Below are positions 24,501 to 36,140 of a stretch of 64,000 bases of DNA, piece after piece. The notes beneath the pieces are model-generated. The model searched no databases, was not told the origin of the DNA, and saw only the letters and a list, made by a program, of their open reading frames with translations. The DNA is from Apostichopus japonicus. Its lineage: Eukaryota; Echinodermata; Holothuroidea; Aspidochirotida; Stichopodidae. Where the stretch lies: contig NC_092579.1 in the NCBI RefSeq assembly GCF_037975245.1, forward strand, positions 19,304,678-19,368,677, written 5' to 3'. Every line of letters starts with the position of its first letter. Position 1 is the stretch's first letter. The translations under genes and the position numbers were made by a program.

Positions 24501-25728
24501 TCAATATGTAATATTTATTATATATTATATATTAAGAAAAACAGTGAACAATTGTGGAAAAAATAGTGAACATGAAATATCAGACTTGAAGCCAGTGTTG
24601 CAGTCCTAGATGCTAAAAATTTCTAATTTTTATGAGTTTTAAGTATCTATGGTAACACTACAAAAAAAAAAAAAAACTAGAATGTTGTTTCAAAGCATTG
24701 CTGAGTATGTAATTTGCAATTGGAACCAGCTGTAGATATGGACCACTGAGGTATAAAAATTAAATCTGTTATTATTCTAGCTAAGGTCTATAGTACACAT
24801 GGTTCGATGAGGGGTGTGGGGGGGGGTGGGTTTCATTACCCACTCTCTCCGACCAAAATGTCTGCACAAATTATTTGATGGTGCTAATCAATGAAGTAAT
24901 TGTGTCGCAATTAAGTACTCTACAAATTTGTCAATGTCCGGTGACTCACGATATCTCTGTCAACTTGGGTTCTGTTGTTCACCACACTGTACAGCTGATG
25001 CTTGAATATAATGGGAGGAACCCGATCGTTAAACTTGGCCGAGTTGAACATGGAACGGAAAAATGCCAATGCCGTATCGGTATCAACTGCATCATCTGTA
25101 GAACCAAATGAGAGCTGTAACTTTACCTTGGGTAGTAATTTTGCTATAGTTTGATTATGCCAATACACACAAATGGATAACATGCATATTAATTAACTAA
25201 GACATCTTATGTTAATTAGTTACAATGCTAATGATGCTACTAATTACAGCATTACTCAATATTCAAACCAGTGCAAAGAAACAAAAAGTTATGCATTCTT
25301 GTTTCACTTTCAAACATTTCACATTATACTCTAAATTTCTTAGCAGGTTGACCACAGCATCATCAGCATAACTTCATTTAGTGTGATTTATTTGTTTAGC
25401 AAACATCTCAAATTTAATCCTAAGGTATCAAGACCTACAGCAAATAATTCTGACTTGGAGGGGAACCAATAATTTAAGGAGGGGCAAAATACTTGTGTTG
25501 TGTAACTTGTGGAGGCATGGATGCATGTTGGGGGCACAGATGGGGTGACAGCATAGTAGGCTGCATGGGGAAGGGTTGCAGAAAGGGGACATGGCCCCTT
25601 CCCAATGTGCCCCATCGTCCTGCCCACAGGTCCCAAAATGTACCTCCAGATGCTGAATTTTCTTCATGCATGGCTGCCTTCTTCTGCCTCTTTCCATAAA
25701 ACATAGCTCTTGGGTTACTGCGCTTCAT
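21592..25728 (-). CDS. STK19: STK19 orthologue (winged-helix nuclear protein), seven coding exons
   Basis: Coding exons on the minus strand are 25728-25644, 25095-24950, 24377-24154, 23771-23674, 23228-23170, 22579-22491 and 21634-21592 (TGA at 21594-21592). All introns are GT-AG and all phases join, giving 744 nt and 247 residues (vertebrate short form about 254). Family landmarks: PPIIFKHQLYS (residues 55-65), VDRDI (73-77), FTEDY (101-105), TVRDIGSWWLAIPGAG (161-176), the C-terminal YHLYDILGAE and the ending TTSGVLLRYDM. STK19 was once called a kinase, but it has no kinase domain. The family is a set of winged-helix folds acting in the nucleus in transcription-coupled repair. The ATG lies three bases after a possible acceptor (TTTGAACAG), so an untranslated first exon may lie upstream. 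The first donor (GTACAT) is the weakest splice site. Intron 5 holds a minisatellite. Confidence 0.95.
22652..23169. repeat. 45-bp minisatellite in STK19 intron 5, seeded from the exon 5 splice donor
   Basis: About eleven copies of a ~45-bp unit containing CTAATACCTGCATTAATACC and GGTTTGGACAGGA (plus strand). The twelfth, rightmost copy overlaps the 3' end of STK19 exon 5. Read on the minus strand, every unit contains ATTAATGCAG|GTATTAG, matching the true exon/intron junction ATTAATGCAG|GTATAG at 23170/23169. The plus-strand frame across it is a by-product of the 45-bp period. Confidence 0.92.
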
Positions 25729-26353
25729 AATCTGTTCAAACAAGAAGGAAAAGAAACAAAACTTTCATGTTCTCTATATCATAAAGCATACCATTTACCC
25801 TATCACCATGAACAGTGCATTATATACAGAGAAAATATCTAAATCTAGACTGTAGGCCGGGCTTCGGTTCTTCACATCAGTGTTTGTGAATGGCCATTGA
25901 CATGAAATAAGGGAGCACACTGCATGGAAGTATGCTCTGTACAGCCTATTTAAGACATTTTGCATTGGGTTTCACATCTTTATCAGAAATTATCATTACA
26001 CCCACATCGTCACATTAAATTTACCGTCAAATTCTACATTTTGACACTTTCATTTTTCTTTTCTCTTCAACGTTGTTTATTGCCAATGGATTTAACATGA
26101 GATATAAATTACTGTGGTGGGTGTACTTGCTAGTATTATGATTCAATGCTGAAGTATAATTAAAAAAAGTTAACTGACACCTGATTTCCATTAGACTTTT
26201 AGGTTTTTAGATGGGACACTTGGTTCGAAAATGGGGGATTTCATCATCAGGCTTCATTCTTTCCTCAAATGGAAACCACTCAAACAATCGATAGTAATTG
26301 TTGTGATTCCTGCTATCAGCAAATATTCTCTTTGGTATGTTCTAAATTGTACA

Positions 26354-26448
26354 TAACTTAAAATTAAAGAACGTACACTTTACTTAACCTAGGCATATGG
26401 GCAATATGCCTAGGTTTTGTAAAGTGTACGTTCTATAATTTTAAGTTA
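26354..26448. repeat. Near-perfect 95-bp hairpin palindrome
   Basis: The arms 26354-26398 and 26404-26448 (45 nt each) are inverted complements with three mismatches, separated by a 5-nt loop. The arms contain GAACGTACACTTTAC and CCTAGGCATAT. It lies upstream of STK19. It could be a small foldback element or a transcribed hairpin. Confidence 0.93.
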
Positions 26449-27309
26449 CGAAGTAAAGGATATCAACCTTGTTCAGAACAGACAACAGAATCAGTGCAAC
26501 AACTTACAGCACTTGCACAGTACATATCTGATTGAATGCTTAGGTTATGTGTCCACTCCCAATGTTGACTGAACTGTTACTACATTTTATGACATCGAGG
26601 GTGCCTATGCACTATAGCCTGCAATTTGTCAGTTGCTTCCAAACTTTTCTTTGCCTGACTTTTCAAAGATATTAAATATATATCAAGATTGTGAAGAAAA
26701 AAAAGGTGTGGATGAGTCACTTGTACAAGGCTGTCTGAACTCTTCGGAAGCCATCAGCTGATCAACTGAAAATTTGATCTAATAATGCTAGGCCTAATAT
26801 TAATAGTACTACTCAGTTGGCAGTCTCAAAGTGTATAATACTTTTGAAACCTATCGATATAGCGGAACTGGTCCTTGCATACTCCTAGCGTAAGGTCTAG
26901 CAAAATATTTTTTGATGTAGGCTACAGTAGTTCAGTAAATCTCGAAAAGGAAAACGTTTGTGTAGTCCAAGTAACTTCATTACCATCAAAACTAGTGTAA
27001 GTTGATACTACAAATATATTTAGTGAAATTCCTGCAAACCTCGAATAGTCTAAAACATTATTCACTAAAAATAGCAATACGTGCTGTGCATTCAACCGTC
27101 CTTTCGAAACTGCAGGGCTTGATTACATAATTCCTGACATATATATTCTGTTCGTATATATTACAAGTTAGTGCAAAACGTACCCAAGGAAATATATACA
27201 AATTTATGATTGCAACATGATTTAGTCATTCGTTATCGAGATAGGCCTGAACGAAAGAGTGATATAAAACCACAATCCATTACTAGCAAATATGCTAGAC
27301 AGTAAGATA
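26449..27309. other. No gene seen (region upstream of STK19)
   Basis: An untranslated STK19 first exon and promoter may lie here or in 25732-26353, but no clear promoter element or donor could be fixed. Confidence 0.35.
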
Positions 27310-27589
27310 ATGAGAGACAGGCGCGTAGCCAAGGGGGGGGGGCTAAGGGGCAACCGCCCCCCCCCCCTTCTTGAGCATATTTTAAATTTTTTTATAGTAA
27401 TTTCATAATAGAAAATGCTTAGATGCAACTTACAAGGCCTGGCCGCCTGGGAAGTACCATTTTCAGCGATCTGGGAGGCATTTCGGCCAAAAGTTTCTTG
27501 TACGCTTCGCGCCAACATATGGTGGCGCTATAGTCTACAGGCGTCGCTCCTCCCTTGGCAAAATTCCTCGCTACGCGCCTGATGGGAAA
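27310..27589 (+). mobile_element. hAT-like MITE (family F)
   Basis: The body is 27318-27581. The ends CAGGCGCGTAGCCAAGG and CCTCGCTACGCGCCTG are inverted repeats over the outer 12 bases. Flanks ATGAGAGA (27310-27317) and ATGGGAAA (27582-27589) match at six of eight bases, consistent with an old 8-bp target duplication. It carries the shared hairpin module (about 27445-27535) and G/C homopolymers inside the left end. Confidence 0.82.
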
Positions 27590-27919
27590 AGGGTCACCAG
27601 TGTCGTACAAAGCGAGGGACGGGGAAGGTACGGGAGGAGGGGAGGGGGGAAGTCCTCCCCGGGTACTCGTCAAAGGGTGCCATGCCACAGCCCCCTAAAA
27701 AAATTCCCTATTTTGTAAATCATTGTGTAACCAGTAAAACGCATTGCAAAAGACTCACACCATTTTGCATCTAAGCCACCTTACATAAACTTTTCCTCAA
27801 ACCTTTTCTCAAAGAGGAGGGGGCAACCCACTCCACCAAGACGGCATCTCCTGCACGGGGTGACAAAGGAAGGATCCGCCACGGGTGCCAAATATTCCAG
27901 GTACGCCACTGAGGGTCAC
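27590..27919. mobile_element. hAT-like MITE (family G)
   Basis: The body is 27598-27911 with exact 8-bp target duplication AGGGTCAC (27590-27597 and 27912-27919). The ends CAGTGTCGTAC and GTACGCCACTG are inverted repeats with one mismatch. It directly abuts the family F element. Confidence 0.9.
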
Positions 27920-28958
27920 CCGATGCTGAGATTTTTACAATCATAATTCCACTCTAAAAGTAGGTACCCACAATGAGACATTCAATGGTTTATTTTAACA
28001 TTCATCAATGTCTGTGAAAACGCTGAAGGGCCAGAACCTTCAGCTAAGAACGTTTAAAAACTTTGAGCAATTTTTGGTGTCAAATATTTGGTTCCAATAC
28101 TTACAAAAATATGTTATTGAACCCCGTCGTTAAAACAAGTGCGTGTCGGTGATCCTTGTAGCCAATGACGTCGTGGCGTTGTTGAGGGCGGGTAGAAGGA
28201 TGGAAAGTTTGTCCGCAGCGTAATTTCTGCTTTATACGAATCTATATAGACCTAATTTTAATCATTGTAACCAGATCGGTTAACCTTGAACTTCTTACTT
28301 GTCGGTCGTCAAATTTGGATATGTCGACCCTCATTTAGTTGGTTCTCTTTTTCTATTTTTATAATTATCTTGTGTGCAGGAATCTAGAAATCTTTGTAAA
28401 TGTCGATAATATACATGCAACTGTAAAAATGATACTGACTGGCCAATCAATGCCCTCCCAAGTTCCTCTCTACGTTGTGCTATTTCGATTTTTGATAAAA
28501 ATTATCTACCAAACAAGAATGATTTTATTAAAAAACATTGATTAAATCTGTCACGGAAAGGAATCAATTAATACGTCTGTATTCGATTTTGTGATTATGA
28601 AACTTGACTTGAATATTTATTTTAGCTAAATTAGAAGGGTCACAATTCCGTCAATTAGCCTCCGTACGTACTTCAGTGTTGGTGCATGAGAGGGTCATAA
28701 ACTTGGTATACGTAAGTTGACGTCTTTGTTTCGGTATTTTATATACCTCCCCCCTGCAGTGTTTGTTACACCATGGTTACATGGTTTAAGTAGGTAAACA
28801 TTAATCATTTGTAAAATATTTTAAGTAAATAGATAATATGTTTTAACATTCTATAAATGGCGTACATTGCTTGATACTTATATACACGTAAACCAATGTT
28901 TTTTCTTCTTATATATATGCACATATATAGATATATATATATATATATATATACATAT
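27920..28958. other. No gene seen; ends in (TA)n
   Basis: A frame at 28339-28545 follows a possible acceptor (TTGTGTGCAG) but has no family match. TA dinucleotides at about 28925-28950 form the insertion site of the next element. Confidence 0.4.
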
Positions 28959-29007
28959 CAGGTGCGTATCCAGGGGGGTCGTTGGGGGCGGGCGCCCCCG
29001 GGTAAGA

Positions 29008-29112
29008 AAAAGAGAAGAGAAAAAAAGAGAAGAAAAAAGGAAAAAAGAGGGGGAAAAAGAGGAGAGGAAGGAAGGGAAAAGAAAAAGAAGAAAGAGAGAA
29101 AAGGAGGGAGTA
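29008..29112. repeat. Purine-only (GA-rich) tract
   Basis: Over 100 nt of almost pure A/G on the plus strand, within the composite element. The same tract lies at about 59834-59960 in the second copy. Confidence 0.9.
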
Positions 29113-29999
29113 AAAGCAAAACGCGAAGACACCGGGAAGAGAAAGAAGAACAGTGACATCATTACAGCGCTGAAGGGTAGCCAGTGAGGGATCAATGATT
29201 TCGTAAAAGTGTGACTCACCCTACCCCTTACACCGACAACTCCATTTTTTGACGTTTCCATTTTCCTCTCTCACTAATGATCTATATATATACTATATAT
29301 GGTCTATCATAACGCGTGTGTAGAATTGTGCTATGAAACCAACTGTGGCTGGTCTCGAACTCGACCGTGTCGTCGGGGAACATGACGCATTTTGGGATGG
29401 GGGCGACCGCCCGCCCCCCTCCCCCCCCCCTCCATTCAGCATTTTTTTAAATTATATCGCTAAGTAATTTCAAAATAGAAAGTGCTTAGAGGCAACTTAC
29501 AAGGCCTGGGAAGTGTCATTTCCAGCGATCTGGGAGACATTTTCGGCCAAAATTTGCTTGTACGCTTCGCGCCAACCTATGGTGGCGCTACGCTTAGATA
29601 ATTTGCCTACAGGGTTCGCCCCTCCCTTGGCAAATTCCTCGCTACGCGCCTGTTCGAATTTGTAACGCAAACAGCAGATATCACATCATATCAGTGAGCA
29701 TGAAAATGGCGTTCCAGGATGAAAAGCCTCAAAACTGTCCGACTTGCCTGAAAAAATAACCAAAAATTTTCGCGCGCGAAGCGTGCGTTCAACGTGTTCA
29801 TGTCAATATCATATAAGCAAGCATCGGTTATTACATCGCATGCCATCATGTACCGTACGGTCCGTTAAAATTGCGCAGTATACCGCGGGATGCTAATGTA
29901 AACAACGACATGTCTCATGTAGATGTATAAAAAGCATGGAGGTCCAATTATGTCAAAACTCTCTTTTACATTAGTAATGACGAATTAGGGCCTGCACCC

Positions 30000-30390
30000 C
30001 CGCCGCGCAGTGGCGGAGCGTCCATATGGTCAGGGGGGCGGATGCCCCCCTGACGGACTCAAATGGACTGCTGGCGCCTTTTTCAGCTCTTTAACACTTT
30101 TTACTTATTCTAGATTATTGACTTTTTTATTGCGCGCTCATCTACTTATTGACATTTGTCACATTTTGTTGGTGTAATTTGGCGATGACACCTTATTCTT
30201 CGTTTATCTGCAAATTAGCCAGGCCCGGAAAGGGTCATTTCCGGCGATCTAGGGAGTATCTTTACTCAAAAATTTTCTGTACGCTACGCGCCAACCAGTG
30301 GTGGCGCTCCGCTTAGATAGTGTCGAAAGCGCCCCTTCAGACCATTCTCGCCACTCCTGACCAATACCCCTTTCCGCCACTGCCGCCGCG
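30000..30390 (+). mobile_element. Nested hAT-like MITE (family B), copy in composite 1
   Basis: The body is 30008-30382 (375 bp) with exact 8-bp target duplication CCGCCGCG (30000-30007 and 30383-30390). The ends are CAGTGGCGGA and TCCGCCACTG. It is opposite in orientation to the copy at 1072-1472 and carries the shared module at about 30235-30322. Confidence 0.95.
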
Positions 30391-31377
30391 CCTCCTACGC
30401 CTATGTGTGTAGTGTTTGGTTTCGGAAATATCTGCTATTTTTTCATTTCCTTCAACCAAGTTTTATAATAGCCGTTATAACAGGTTTTAATATTTGTACA
30501 CCAATAAATTAACTGTGTCTGAATTTTCGAAAATTTCTGACCAACATTCTACATCACACTTCCCTATACTCGTGCAATTTTGACCGGTCTGTTAGGGGTT
30601 GAAGGAAGTTTTTTCTACATTGGTTGTCCATAGATGAAAGTTTGTACAACATTATGGGTATGTTTTGAAGTGAGTTTATTCACGAGAAATGTGAATTTTC
30701 AAATTCTGAACAAATATGGGGCTTAAAACCTTGAAAAGTGGGGCTGACGGGTATTGTGGGCCGCGACGTAGAATCACCTATACAAAAGCAAAGACCCACA
30801 GGAGATGCGATCAGGTCGAACATGATGTGTGCCGGGTTGACAATCTTCAAAAAGATTATGGATGGAAAAAAAACTATTAGGAAATACTTGGTTCTCAGGC
30901 AAAAAGTGTACATCTGGTTGGTCATTTCAAGCCCGAGAAGTGCCGTTTCCGGTGATCTGGGGGGTTTCAAAACAAGAAATTTTCTTGTACGCTGCGCGCC
31001 AACCGATGGTGGCGCTCCGCTTAGATAGTAATTCGCGCCCCCCGGGTTTGAAAATCCTGGATACGCGCCTGCATATATATATATATATATTAACTTTCCA
31101 CTATTCGCACCCATAGATAATTAAAGGTTTGCACCCATTAGCCATCATGTACATATATGAACGTTTTCCACATAAATTTGTTATTATACCTATACCATCG
31201 CACCCCGGGCCCTATAGGGTCATGCCTCGCACCCCCATGGTTGCGTGCACCCCAGGCTAACAAGCGCTGATTAAAGAATCTAATCGAAGAGGGAGAGGTA
31301 ACGTTTACCACCCCGCCCCCCCCCCCCGATCCGTCTTTTATACGTCAATAATTACTGGGGATGGCCATTTGTTGCTC

Positions 31378-31388
31378 TTGGGGCCATA

Positions 31389-31421
<33 letters not shown>

Positions 31422-32015
31422 ACTGTATTTATTTACAATATCGTAACACATAATACAAAAGAAATCAGCAAAAAGACTTACATAAGAAGCTTACATAAAG
31501 AAATCATAGAAGTCGTTAAGTTTACACAAATTGTTGTTTTGCTTAGAAATGAAATAGTGCAGGTCAAGACCAAAACAAATGTTGGTCAAATTAAAAGAAT
31601 AATTAGTTTTAATGCAATTTGAATTCACTGCCTCCCAGAATCGCTCAACGTGACTACAATTATAAAACAAATGTAAGCGTTTCATCGGCATTCTTGCAAA
31701 ATGAACAAAGTGGAGAATTAACCATTTTCATTTTATAAAGCAAGCTATTTATGCCTAAAATACGATGTAGAAAACGCAATTGTAAATATGATACTTTGGG
31801 GTCATTCACAGCCGTATAAGGCAGCCTAAAAATCTTATTCCAAACTATTTTCACTGGAAAATTCATAGCTTGCCACTTCATAATAGACGACGGGGGCGTG
31901 CAGAGACCGGTAATTAGCTTATTATAAACATTTTTGGTTATTTTGTGTGTGCGCATGCACATATTAAAGTTATTTTCACTCATTGGGAGCAAAACAGAAT
32001 CATTGGGGCCATACC
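31378..32015 (-). mobile_element. 5'-truncated LINE retrotransposon (3' end only)
   Basis: The insert is 31391-32002 on the minus strand, flanked by a 13-bp target duplication TTGGGGCCATACC (31378-31390 and 32003-32015). It ends in a poly-A tail (poly-T on plus, about 31391-31420) preceded by AATAAA. It encodes the C-terminal end of a LINE ORF2: VWNKIFRLPY, then QLRFLHRILG, then the cysteine-rich LCSFC...HLFYNC...FW motif that follows reverse transcriptase in several LINE clades. A one-base shift splits the frame between the DETL and HLFYNC parts. The clade is unresolved, but an L1/Tx1-like origin is plausible. Confidence 0.93.
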
Positions 32016-33037
32016 TGACACATTGTACTTACTTTGATGTGGTTACCATGAAAGCTGATCTAGGTTAGCTATTAGGTGACTTTAAAATTGCTCTCCCAGC
32101 CACACCCACCACAGCCGGTTTGCCAGTCGTCTGGTTTCATATACAGGAATGCACTGTGAACATTGTGATGTACAAGGCAATTGGTTACCTTCCCAGCTAA
32201 CCAAACCCTCTGGGCTCCCGGTCTAAATGCATCTGTTTAAAAATTGGACACTCTTAGACTGTTTTCAGACGCCACCATTATTTTGAACTTTGAAACGCTG
32301 TTATGAGTACCCTATAACATGAAATTCTTTTAGGTGGGTATATTGTTTTCAAAAAGCAAATTGAATTGTTGTGATCCAATTCCCATAGTTAAAATATTTA
32401 GATTTTTTTTTTTATTTAAATATATTTACTAGTACCTTAATATGAATTAATCATACGTGGTATGTACTGAGTTAATTTCCTTTCAAATGTTTGCATAAAT
32501 TACTATTCTAAACCTAAAAGTGTTGCCACCCAGAGGGTTGACGGGTTTAGATGTACATAGGATGGAGCGTTTAATTACTATCTGTCAGGAATTAACCATT
32601 TTGCTGTAAAATATCGGTTCACCAGTCATAAACAGTAGTATCCCAGTGTGATTGTTGTTCTTCATACATTTTTCACAGATTTATAAAGACGCCAAAACGA
32701 GTTCGAAAATGATAAATGTTTGCATATTGCAAATTGAAATTGTAAGATTGAGTTATTTGCAAAAACATTTTTGAGGTATTGCCAGCACACTCTGGTACAT
32801 GTTTCATAGACGTAACTAGAATTATTTTTTAATTATAAGAAAATCACATTTGTATGAGAGGAACATACAAGTGGGGTGAGTGAATCATTCATTGCATATT
32901 TTTGTGCCTTTGTATGTTTGTAATTTTGCTTCATTCTGTGTTTGTATATGAAACTTGGTATCATTTTCACTATTTATTGAGTCTCAAACTCATTCTATCA
33001 ATCCCGTCCCTCAAAATCAGCTGTAAAATATCATTAA
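32016..33037. other. No gene seen
   Basis: AT-rich sequence with no convincing exon. Confidence 0.45.
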
Positions 33038-33258
33038 CTCTTTAAAGAGTGAAACTCACTCTTTTAAAAGAGTGATTCTCACTCTTTCTAGAGTGAAAAA
33101 GTCCACTCTTTCAGAGTGAAAAGCTCACTCTTTGAAGGAGTGAACATTCTCACTCTTTTGAAAGAGTGAATTTCACTCTTCATGGAGTGATCACTCACTA
33201 CACTCTCAGAAAGAGTGAGAATTCACTCCAAACGAGTGAAAATTCACTCTTTTGTTTT
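33038..33258. repeat. Cluster of alternating inverted CACTCTTT / AAAGAGTG motifs
   Basis: About twenty copies of ACTCT-type or AGAGT-type half-sites alternate in orientation over 220 bp, forming several adjacent short palindromes such as ACTCTTTTAAAAGAGTGA and CACTCTTTCAGAGTG. A (TA)n run at 33259-33284 follows. Confidence 0.9.
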
Positions 33259-33284
33259 TATATATATATATATATATATATATG

Positions 33285-34508
33285 TTAAGGCATTTTAAGT
33301 GCCTTCTGTCCCATTGTTCATAGTTGTGTATAGTTAACTCTGAGCGATTTACAAAGTATAGCATTGTGCCTTTTATGCCGGTTGCCGGGTATGTGCGCGA
33401 TGCTTGCTTAAAGTGCCCCGTTGTAATGAAATATCCAATTTGAACAAAAGGAGTGATTTCGGTTCATGATTTTGCAATTTATCAAACCAGCTTATTGATT
33501 ACATCACCTTCGAAACCAGACCAAGATAATATATACTTTCTTAGAAAATCAAGTTTGAAATCAATTGTTTGGAATAAATGAACATATCGTGCGTATATAC
33601 TATATCGATAAGAAAGTACGCCGTGCGCGCGAGAGGAGGAGAGAGAAAGAGAGAGAGAGAAAGAGAAAATCACACGTCATAAATGTACGTAGAATTCGTG
33701 ACAAAAGAATTTTAGATCTCTATTCACTTATATTGCAATTGGAATAAAAGTAAAGTAAAACAAGTTGTTTTTAAATTGAAGTTATTTTTTGTGGTAACGA
33801 TTTTCAGAAATTGTCATACAATGGAGATGTTAACACGAGGTGACTGTGCGTGCGTTGTGTCTACGTTATGTAGGGTACAAACTATGAGGTCAGGGGGTAT
33901 CTCTTCTTTTCAAATGAAATTTAAAAGTGAAAGAAAATCAATAGTTTACACGAGACTGTTAATACATGTGACATGCTTTAACACCGACACATCTTTATTT
34001 CAGTTTATCATTTGAGGTTTCGACAGATCGGCTCGGTGAAGTCCACACAGAAGATAAATACTTCGAATAGAAATTAATTCGGTGAGTATGTATACCCTTG
34101 GTCCATATTGTATATATTTCAGTCTTTTAAACATCGGTTCGTGTAGAACAATATATTCGGATAGTTCAATAGCATACAGGGAGCCATGCAGTTTACATAT
34201 TTAACATCGTGTCATGTTTTATATTTAAAGGGTAATGTTAAGCACAGAAAAGTTATTTCGGTATATTGTTAAAAACTCTGAAATCAGCCCACGTTGTATC
34301 TCTAGATTTTAATTTTCTGAAATTTATTTTTTGGAGAATAATGTCGTATTGAACATTTTCTGAACATCCAGGGCTCATAAATTTCAAGTGCATGTCTCTC
34401 CTACAGTTTGGCTATATGACACACGTTACATTTAGTCAGTTCCTATTATGCAACAAAGACTGCAAGAAGAAAACAAATACTTTTATGGCTTCAAATAACA
34501 TGTTTTAC
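33285..34508. other. No gene recognised
   Basis: A GA-rich stretch lies at about 33628-33668. A frame at 33776-34015 follows a possible acceptor (GATTTTCAG) but shows no family or donor. Confidence 0.4.
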
Positions 34509-35426
34509 TGTGAATTCAGGCGCGGCGGAACGGGAATATTATTGGGGGGGGGGGGGCTAATGTGTGGAGACTATCTAAGCGGAGCGCCACCATCGGTTGG
34601 CGCAGAGCGTACAAGAAAATTTTGGGTTTTTCAAACCCCCAGATGGCCGGAAACGGCACTTCCCGAGTGTTTTATGCTGCGAATACCTAGCCCTAAAATA
34701 TGGGTCTCAAGCCTGCAATTTCTCAGATTGCACGTAAAAATCTGTAAAAACATTGTAATTTGTATATGCGATGGTGTTTTAAGAGAGTAGCTATTACTCG
34801 TAGTGTACTCGCAAAGACGTGTTTGAGTGTAGTAAATTACTACTTGCAATTAAATGCAATAATTAAATAAATGTCATAAGAAAAAACAGAAAGCATTTCT
34901 TAATGTCAACAAATGGGTAATTCCAAAACCATGTGCAGTTACCAACAAATTTCTATGAACCAAGCACTGTCACGAATGCATGTACCCTATACAGTACAGG
35001 TGAAATGCTAATATTGTGTTTTTGTTCGTTTAATAATTGATTGAATTTAAACATGTTCCACGCCTTGCGTGTAATCGTAGTGTAAACGCAAATTTTGATG
35101 AGTGTAGCGTTTAGCGTATTACACTCTTATTTAAAACACTAATATTCGATGAGGCATGATACAGACAATCAATGTGGTCTATAGCCAGGGGACGGGCCGA
35201 GGGTCCCCCAGCATTTACTAAACTTATTACACCTATATAGTATACGTGTGCATCGGACAGATCGACAAGTGTGCATTGAAAAATAAAATGGGCAGATGCA
35301 CGTTTCGGAGCCTTGGTAAATATTGGGGGACTTATCATGCATTTGCCCCCTCAACTTTTTCATTGGGGGGGGGGGGGGCTGAGCCCCCCCAAGCCCCCCC
35401 CCGGTTCCGCCGCCACTGTGTGAATT
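34509..35426. mobile_element. hAT-like non-autonomous transposon (family A), intact copy
   Basis: The body is 34517-35418 (902 bp) with exact 8-bp target duplication TGTGAATT (34509-34516 and 35419-35426). The terminal inverted repeat is the same as in 755-1845. The left ~310 bp and right ~250 bp match that copy, while the middles differ. It carries the hairpin module near 34563-34675. It lacks the nested family B element found in the first copy. Confidence 0.95.
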
Positions 35427-35802
35427 ACAAAGTTCGTCAATATCAATTCGAAACTGAATGTTATCCAATGCTGCTGTATTATGTATATAGAGTTATAGCA
35501 ACATGTTTCGTTCGTTGACTTATTAGAATATAAAAAACAATGGACTAACATTTACCAGCACCGAGGAGTGACGTCATCCTCAAGTTATGCTTAAAGGAGC
35601 ATTCCAGAGATCAAAAACCATATTACAAATGTGAATATCTTGTAAACCGGAATAGTTATATAGAAACATTATCAGCACTCAAATGTTTCTATTCTTCTTT
35701 TCTGAACTATTACAAACCAAAGTTAAATTCTGCTTAAAATCATCATGTTTTGCTACATTTTGCGTTAAACTTTGTCATTGTATGGCGTTAGGGAGGCTTA
35801 TA

Positions 35803-36140
35803 GATACATGAAAGGTTTTTTATTATTTTTTTATTTTTATTATCATTCCATCAAGTATCCAAACAATGTACAGTTCATAATAACATATACTTTATGACCA
35901 TTAGTCAATATTATCCACAAAACCAATAAATCATTAAACTTCAAATAAAGATTTCCAGTTATGCCATCTGATATCAAAAGCATTTTGCTTACAATTAGTT
36001 TGATACATAAACTTTTCTTTTAGAAAAAAAATCTTGAGATCAATTTTACCATAGCAAAAGGAAGGTTTCTCTTTTTTAACCTTACTTTTGTAAACACAAA
36101 ATTTCAGAACCAGAAGGATGTTATATGATACATGAAAGGT
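35803..36140 (-). mobile_element. 5'-truncated LINE, second copy (310 bp)
   Basis: The insert is 35817-36126, flanked by a 14-bp target duplication GATACATGAAAGGT (35803-35816 and 36127-36140). Poly-T/A-rich sequence at its left marks the 3' tail on the minus strand. It encodes a C-terminal ORF2-like peptide (ILLVLKFCVYKSK ... WHNWKSLFEV, then a stop), a pattern seen at the extreme end of L1/Tx1-type LINE proteins. It is not obviously the same family as the LINE at 31.4 kb. Confidence 0.88.

Larger units (their letters stand above)
28959..31071 (+). mobile_element. Composite transposon-like element, copy 1 (2.1 kb)
   Basis: The left end CAGGTGCGTATCCAGG (from 28959) and right end CCTGGATACGCGCCTG (to 31071) are inverted repeats with one mismatch. 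It is inserted in a TA/ACAT microsatellite. The flanks share CATAT (5 bp), but the exact duplication is ambiguous. The interior includes a purine-only tract (about 29008-29112), a segment like the 3' half of family F (about 29400-29652), a complete nested family B element (30008-30382) and three copies of the shared hairpin module. A near-identical copy is at 59787-61995. No transposase is encoded. Confidence 0.88.

Noticed and set aside
30680-31114. Minus-strand frame of 144 codons, related frames at 34392-34790 and 61850-62098
   Set aside because: They lie in the shared module of transposons. Similarity among them is at DNA level on both strands, with no start, domain or codon pattern.
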